Shown one piece after another: positions 57,353 through 64,000 of a DNA stretch of 64,000 nucleotides. Location: positions 124,001 to 188,000 of the forward strand of contig MARA01000026.1 of NCBI GenBank assembly GCA_001792895.1, written 5' to 3'. The stretch comes from Lentinus brumalis (taxonomy: Eukaryota > Basidiomycota > Agaricomycetes > Polyporales > Polyporaceae). The notes under the pieces are model-generated. The model was given only the letters and a program-made list of their open reading frames with translations. It did not search any database and was not told the DNA's origin. Within the stretch, counting starts at the first letter, position 1. Each line of letters starts with the position of its first letter. The position numbers and the translations under genes are program-made.

Positions 57353-60115
57353 CCTGCCCCTGCCGCCATCCGCTGATTGGTCCGAAAACCCGTCTGATCA
57401 AGTCTCCCTACCAACGCCTTCCCCGAATCGTTATCAGGGCCCGTCGCCAGGGCAATCTCCTCGCTACTCTGCCGGCCGCCATGAGCCCTCCTGCTCGCCG
57501 TCGAGAGTCTGCTCGCCGTCGACGTCGGCGGTGAGAACGAGCGTCGAGCTGGCCGGCCGTGGGCATGCCGCGATCATTCCCATCCGACGCGAGAGGCAAC
57601 CGCCGCAACGGCGCCAGGCACGGCGCGTTCGCATTCATTGCAGCGGCATTTGTCGCCGGCCGTTCTCTCTCTGCATCCTTGCTTATTTTTACTCTCTGAT
57701 CGCGATGATGGGTCCAGGACCGGGCCCCTTTGGACGTTCGGTGTTGCAAGCTTCGTCAGGTCGAACTGCCGATGCCCCAGTCACGTTTGCTGCTTCAACA
57801 ACAGCATCAGCACGTTGCGTACCTTGCCTCCTCCGCGCCCCGCACAAAGAAGTCCACCTTCTCCAAGTTCCACCCGCCAATTGTGAGGATGTCAGAACGA
57901 GCACAAGACGAGGTGACACGCTGGACGTTGTGGTGCTCATGCCGGCAGTGACAGCACGACAGGAGGTTCTCGCACAGTCACTGACAGAAACTGTCCGTGG
58001 ACGATTGGATGCCGGCACGGCCTGGGTAAAACACGCCCCCGATGTGGATCCGAACCTTGTTCCATTCGAAGCCCCTCGGGACGTCAGTGCAACTGCCGGA
58101 GGCACGAGCCCGGCACACAGGATCCGCGCACTTATCCTCCTCCATCCCTGCATTGGCACAATGTACTAGTGACAGCGTGGTATGCGCGAGGTTGACTGCG
58201 AACAGGCTTCTCCTACGGTCCCGGGAACGACTCTGCGATGTGTTCCGAAGCCTGGTGCTGCGATCACCTCATCAGCAGGTACTGGTTTGGTTAGTCGTTC
58301 AACTTCGTCTGTTGACAGATGTCGTCCGTCAAGTTCCGACGATTAAGAGGACGCGCCCATTAAGTAGTACAGCCCACTTCAAAGAGAATTGGGTATGAAA
58401 CGGTCGGTCCGCGTCTTTCGCGCGAAACGTGACGAAGTACTGTGCATGACTGACGAACTGACAGGCACCACGAACTCGACACACAAGTGACGACCCAGGC
58501 GATTCCACCGTCCAGACGCTATCAAGTCGTCTGTCGACAATTGTCGTCGCTGGAAAGCTGGCTGTAAGGTTGTTGGAAGTGGCACTGCTCGGCCTTCGTC
58601 GGATGGCCCGCTGGTGGTTAACCGCTCCGGGTTTCCACGGTAAGCATCGAGAGGTGCGTTGCCCCACCCTGTTGACCGTTGTTGCTGATGTTCCAACCAC
58701 CAGCGTTCGCCCTTTTTACCAGCATGGCGACCGAACGAACCACCCTCGTCTACAGCTGCGTACTGCGTGCCAAGACATAGACCAACTTGAGGAGGAGCTG
58801 TAGGACCACGCAGCAGCACTTCATCCCATCTCACTACTGCACTTGTGTCGAGGATGCCCAGGACTCAGGACTCCCGGTGTTCCCGCCCTGTGCCCTGTGC
58901 CCTGCGCCGCGAGTGGTCTGTCAATCACATACGCTGCGTTCGCTGAACGTACGACTTCATCTCACGTATTCCCAGCTATGCATGCACTGCGTGCCAAGAT
59001 CAAGGGGAGCGGGTGCAGTTCTCGCGACTACGCCGTAGAGTACACGATGTACTGTTGCCGACGACGACCAAGGCCCGGATCCGCCAACATCACAAGACGC
59101 CGCGGCGGGCGGGGCTGCTCGACGACGCCGTGCGCACTTTTCTCTCCCTGCTTGTTGCGAACCCGAGGCCGTTCATCTCTTCAGACCCGTACGATGGACT
59201 CGACGACGACTCGAAACGCTGTTCGCTCAGCAACACTCGGATAGATCATTCGGTATCTTGGGGGCACCAAAGCAGTGGACTCGTCTTCGTCGTAGGCGCA
59301 ATACGTTGCAGTCATATGCCGACAACAGGTATACAGGAATTACGACGCCTGATGACTATGGATTCGTTTCACCGTCATTCCGATCCACTTGAACTATTAA
59401 ACCTGCGCTTAGAGCTGAATATCGATTGGCCAACGATACCGGGCTCGAAGTGCCAGAAATTACACGTTTCCGCAATTCCGGATCCGCTCGATCTTTCCTT
59501 TGGATAGGGCGTTGCGCGTACAACCTGTCAGTACGTTGCTCCTCAGGCCTCATTGACAGTCCATCGGAAACAGTCACTCTAATGCATATGAACCGCTGCG
59601 ACAAAGCGAGCGCAGCGCCGTCCGCTGCCTGCCTGCCTGTGATACCAACCCATATATACAACGCACGGCCTGGAAGACCATACATACTACCTACGTACAC
59701 ACATTGACAAGAAAACATTACTATGTACCTCGACGCGCGCACCCTCCTCCCATCCGCATTCCCCGGGCCACATAACTAAGTACACGATACACAAAGCGGG
59801 AGCCCGGCACGCGGTGCGGGCGCAACAGTCAGTTACAACACGGATTGACGACGGCGACGCGAGTACTTCCAAATTCATCATCCGACCGGTAGCCGGGTAT
59901 AAGTTAACGGGGGCGCGGAGCCTGTGCTTCGCGCACCGAAGGAGGGGGCCGCGAACCTGCGGAGCAAGTGGAGGAACAGCAGAGCGGCGAACGAGAGGGA
60001 GGGGGAGATGTCGGGGGTATCGAATGTCGAATGTCAGATGTCGAAGGGGGTAGTCGAGATTCGAGTGAGAAGGGGGAGGGGGAGGGGGAACGAAGGTGGG
60101 GTGGAAGATCGAAGA
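57353..60115. other. Long region without a recognised gene
   Basis: A plus-strand frame at 57531-58169 (about 200 codons) and another at 58042-58398 overlap in different frames. One of them reads YLASSAPRTKKSTFSKFHPP and could be a relic, but I recognise no family and see no consistent splice pattern. The rest shows nothing. Confidence 0.4.
60071..60102 (+). other. G-quadruplex-prone G-run cluster
   Basis: Three runs of five G separated by single A residues, then a fourth run of four G nine bases later, lying 15-45 bp beyond the kelch gene stop. On the kelch mRNA strand this is C-rich 3' UTR. Confidence 0.6.
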
Positions 60116-62310
60116 TCACTCGACGTCGATGCGGAAGCTGGTGACCTGGGGGAGGTACGCGGCGCCGGCGAGGTCGAGGATGTGCACGTCGTCGAACACC
60201 TCGAGGCCGTTGAACCCGCCGAAGACGAACATGCGGCTGTCGGCGAGGCACGCTGCGTGGTACCCGCGTGCGGCCGGCGGTCGGCCGGCGATGGCGCGGG
60301 GCTCGTATTGCAGTGATACTGTGTGGCAAGTGAGCTGTCTGCACGACCGGTCGCATGCGTAGCGCTGAAGGGGAGGGCACTCACCTAGGTTGAACAGCAG
60401 GAGGTCAGACATGTACGACGCTCCGTCGTGACCGCCGTAAATGAAGAGGTAAGAGCCGACTTGTGTTGCGGTGTGCGATAGTCGCTTGTGGGTCTCGACG
60501 AGCTTGACCACGCTCCATAGCAAGGTGTCTGGCAAGCAATGTCAAGACTCCGCGTCCTCGCGCAGTGGAAGTCGGTACACACCAAGGTTCAGACACCAGA
60601 TGTCGTGGAAGCACTCCCGCCCATCGCTGCCCCCCACGACCACCATGACGTTCCCAATGAGGTTCGCGGTGTGGTACCCACGCGCAGTTGGCTTCTTGCC
60701 CCTCGTCTCGACCAGGTCCCATCGCAGCTTCTCGGCGGAGCCGCTGACGTCCAGCGTCCATACGTCGTTCAGCGCCGTGCTGCCGTTGCCGCCACCGAAT
60801 ATCCACAGCTTGTTCTTGTACAAGACTGACGTATGTGCACGTCGTGGGGGAGGAACCGAGTCCGCAGGGAATACGGGATGCGACCATTTGCGCGTAGCAG
60901 TGTCGAGGATGTAGAGGTCGTTGTAGTACGCGGGCCTTCGCCACCGCCAAAAACGATAATCTTGCGATCCACCAAAGTCGCTGTATGCGCGCGACATGGT
61001 GGAGGGATGTCGCCTACGACGTCTGGGTGCGTCCATTGCATGGTCTCTGCAACCCCTCGTCAGCGTCGTAGTCTGAGGGCATAGAAACGTATGCTGCAGG
61101 CAAGCGACTATCCGTGGGCGTGCGATGATAGCAGGCAACATTTCACAACACAGATGCGACGCAGGGATCACTGTCTCCAGGACACTCTCGGAGCAACTTC
61201 ATGGTAAAGGCTGACAGAAGAGTATCATAATCCGGCAACCCGCACTAAGACCGCGGCCTATGCGACACAAGCTTCCCTGCCAACCGATATGCTCGGGAGC
61301 GGGAGGTAAAGTCCTCAGTCTTTGCCGCGCTAAGAAAGAGCACGCCACTGGAGGGAAGTGTAGGCAGCGTCGCCGTGCACAGTGCATGCGGCTCAACGTG
61401 CGGAGTGCGAGGATAGGTACGCTTGATGTCGCAACGCCTCAACGAGGATATGGACGCATACAGATGCCGAAGCGCATCTGCGAGGAACGATTCGCCCAAC
61501 GCGCGCGGCAGAACACAGTCGCGGCTTCCGCTCTCGTGCGTTGAGGCGGATGCAAGCGGTCCAAGTGCGACACAGTGGAAGTCCAGTCGGCCGGGGGACT
61601 CCCACATCTTTGATCATCCTCGCACTCGCAGATACTCAAGTGAAAAAGAGTCAATTCGCACACTACGCACCAGTATTGAAGCAGAAGACATCCCGCCAGC
61701 ATCCACGTTCGTCGCATCCGCCGAACATCCACGCAATGTTGTCGATGAGAGTGACCGTATGCGCCCGCGTCCCATGCAGCGGCATGGCACCATAGACGGG
61801 GCCCCGACTCCAGTGCATGAGTGTCGCTGGCGCGAGCTCGACGTCCTTCGCGTGCGGCAGATGGGGCGTGTTCCGTATTCTGTGTGTCGGCGGCGTCGCT
61901 GCGCTCTTCGCGCCCTTGCCCTCGCGCCCCTCCCTCTCGCGCCCGGCCTGACTCTTGTCGTCCTTGTCCCTGTTGTCCCGCTCCCTCACCGTCGCGGGGG
62001 ATCCCGATCGTTGCCTCCTGGGGGTCGCCATCCCGCTGGGCGTGTCCCCGCTCGCTGATCGTCCTGTTCCCGAGCGTGTGAGGACAGACGGCGTGCGCTG
62101 GCTGGCGGCCGAGGGTGTTCGTGAGGGCGCGCCTGTACTGTTGAGGCTGGTTGCGCTCCCTGCCGGCTTGAAGGTCGTGGCGGAGCCCGAGACAGCATGG
62201 TGGAAGTAGGGCGAGCGTGCGCTGGGCGTGAGCGGGGCGTCTTCAGGGACGTCGGTGAGGCCGCCGAGGCGTGGGGAGTCGAGCCCCGGGCGGGGGTCGG
62301 TGGATGGCAT
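60116..62310 (-). CDS. Kelch-repeat protein with Ser/Pro-rich N-terminus (1-bp frameshift)
   Basis: Minus strand exons: 61671-62310, 60583-61046, 60385-60528, 60116-60318. Starts MPSTDPRPGLDSPRLGGLTD, followed by about 150 residues of Ser/Thr/Arg-rich, probably disordered sequence. Six kelch blades follow, each with the double-glycine pattern: MFGGCDERGCWRDVFCF, IIVFGGGEGP, LWIFGGGNGSTALNDVW, MVVVGGSDGRECFHDIW, LFIYGGHDGASYMSDL and MFVFGGFNGLEVFDDV. Such six-blade propellers act as protein-interaction platforms; relatives such as yeast Kel1/Kel2 act in polarity. Between GGGEGP and YYNDLYILD (about 60929-60936) one base is missing; the exon sum is one short of whole codons. The first intron is about 620 nt, ten times the local norm. 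Confidence 0.82.
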
Positions 62311-64000
62311 GGATGGACGACGGCAAGAAGCTGCAAGACGACGAGCTCGAAGCTCGACAGGCGTCTGAGGAACGCGTATCCAGTGCACGGACTTCCGCGC
62401 CGATGCTCCGGTCGCCAGCTGTGCGCTCTCTGGCCGCGCTCTATGGCCGCGTCGACTCTCTCCAGCGACGCGCACTCGCTCCAACGCGTCCCCCGCCGCG
62501 CCCTGTCCTCTCTCCCACGCCCTCGTTCTCTGCCCCGCCCACGTCGACGGCCGACCCGCGATTCCACCTGGTACGTGCCTGCAATGCGTCCGTCTGCGAA
62601 CGCACGTCGCGGCACCGTCCCCTTCCCTATACACGGTGCTCACACGTCTGTTCCAGTCCGAGTCGTGCCTGCTCGCCCCCGCCGCGTCCGCCACCCAACG
62701 ACGCGTCCCACCAACTCTCGGCCCCTCGCGTGGATCAAGAACGCTCGCAAGACACGTTCCGTGCACGTTTGCACGCGTCCCGCATTCCTGTACGCCCGCC
62801 AAGACGCACCTCGTCCCGCGACCACCAACAATCCAGCCATCCCCACCGCCCATACAGTCGCTACCTTGACGCATTCCATAGCGGAAGATCATACGACTCG
62901 GAGCGCGTACGTTTTGCTTGAACCTGCCACGAGTATGTCGAGATAACTTCGCTGTACTGCCGCGTTTATCCCATGTTCGCACACATCGCTCACCAGAACC
63001 GCCTGTTCCAGCTTGCAGCACGACATAGAGCATCCGGCACACGTCCTTTTTATTGCCTGCACACGGTCAACTCGCCGGAGCGCATAGACGCAACGTCCCC
63101 GACAACCTCTGTCCTCGGCCGACTCCGCCCATGCGAACCCCCGTATTCCGCCCAGTACCCGCCCTATCGCTGTCTAACTGTGTTATACAGAATACACTGA
63201 ACGTTTGCCGTTCAACAGGCACCCTCGCGCATCGATCCGGGCTTGCAAGTGCGATGTCATCACATTTCCGCCCTCCGGCGGCCCTCGTCGATCCTCCCAC
63301 CAGCTCATCGCCTCCGGACGGGCGGTGAGTACCCCAATCACGTCGTACTTGTCCTCAAGCCTGTGTGCGCTCGCTACTCGCGCCGCGCGGACGACGTTCA
63401 GGACCTCGTCGTCACCACACCCAGCCGCCGACGCGCCGAATCGGACCGCCATATCTTGCCCACTACCCGCCGTTTTCACGTCAAACTAGTGGCATCGGCC
63501 CACGCTGAATACTCCGCACTGAGCCAGCCATATCCCGTGGCGAACCGGGCAGGTCGAAAAATCGCTTGCAAGGGCGATTTCATTGCACATTCGCCGCCCG
63601 GTCGATCCCGCTGGCTCTGCCGCAAGCCCCTTGCCTCACGGCAGCCGCCTTGCATCCTACCAGTGTCGACCGGTCCTCAAGACCATGCTCGACTGTGCCT
63701 GGAGCCGCTTGGGTGAGTTCTTACATCTCGTCCTCGCCGCTGCCCGCGGTCTGCCCGCTCCGGCCGCATGTCTCCCGCGCGTGGCCAGATTCTGACGAGA
63801 CCGGACATCCCAGATAGCGCGTGCACGGCCGCATCGACTCTGCCCACTTTCGCGCAGATCTGGGGCGGCCCGTGCATGTCACGATCGCAAGTCGCGATTT
63901 CGCGGCACCCCGGACTTGCCGCCGCCCTCCCTGCCGATACACATCTCCGACAGCCTCGACACCGCCTCGGAAGACTTCGGAGCACCCCAGACGACCGCAC
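62311..64000. other. Unassigned end of window
   Basis: Very GC-rich with many overlapping open frames on both strands, none with a recognisable family. The part near 62311-62900 should be the promoter and leader of the kelch gene. A gene running off the right edge cannot be excluded. Confidence 0.4.

Noticed and set aside
57531..58169. 212-codon plus-strand frame as a protein gene
   Set aside because: No family, no splice pattern, and a competing frame in the same place; left as an unexplained region.
61663..62600. Extension of the kelch N-terminus upstream of 62310
   Set aside because: The frame stays open upstream but becomes Arg/Gly-rich with several weak starts; ATG 62310 is the first that begins an ordinary Ser/Pro-rich head.

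Overview
The window is nuclear DNA from a filamentous basidiomycete, most likely an Agaricomycete. The signs are GC-rich, intron-dense genes with introns of about 45-100 nt (GT-AG, occasionally GC-AG), very short internal exons, expanded F-box/leucine-rich proteins, and membrane families typical of mushroom-forming fungi (DUF6533/DUF6534). A secreted-protein family opening with an FTFTQTGQE-type domain, known to me mainly from Agaricomycetes, points the same way. There are no operons, CRISPR arrays or bacterial features. Exon boundaries were worked out by hand from splice sites, phase and paralogue comparison; for most genes the spliced exon lengths sum to a whole number of codons.

Layout. 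1-16.4 kb: a secreted M28 zinc peptidase, a tRNA-Asp, a secreted flavin amine oxidase, an F-box-like gene with a frameshift, a multi-pass membrane protein, a second M28 peptidase, and translation factor eIF2D. 16.9-30.2 kb: a housekeeping block with a Rap1-type Myb protein, a FluG-like amidohydrolase, a SET-domain methyltransferase, a small BolA protein hidden in four exons, an AIM3/BBC1-fold protein, the rRNA dimethylase Dim1, and an SMP-repeat (seed-maturation/LEA-like) protein. 30.7-37.7 kb: an F-box-like gene, a 17-exon DUF6534 protein and a second SMP-repeat protein. 38-50.7 kb: a fast-evolving accessory zone with a membrane-protein fragment, an F-box-like gene with a frameshift, an Old Yellow Enzyme, a DUF6533 protein with tiny exons, another F-box-like gene and a decayed F-box-like copy. 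50.7-64 kb: gene-poor, with a broken leucyl-tRNA synthetase C-terminus, a secreted low-complexity protein and a kelch-repeat protein; the last two carry apparent indels.

How it fits together. Translation and RNA housekeeping genes (eIF2D, Dim1, tRNA-Asp) lie beside lineage-specific families that have been copied locally: two M28 peptidases, two SMP proteins, and two F-box-like subfamilies with three intact or nearly intact members plus remnants. The M28 peptidases and the amine oxidase carry N-terminal hydrophobic leaders and could act together on external proteins and amines, but that is inference.

Caution: at least five frame breaks (about 6.74, 41.8, 55.67, 57.13 and 60.93 kb) sit inside otherwise well-conserved reading frames. 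Some may be assembly indels rather than biology.
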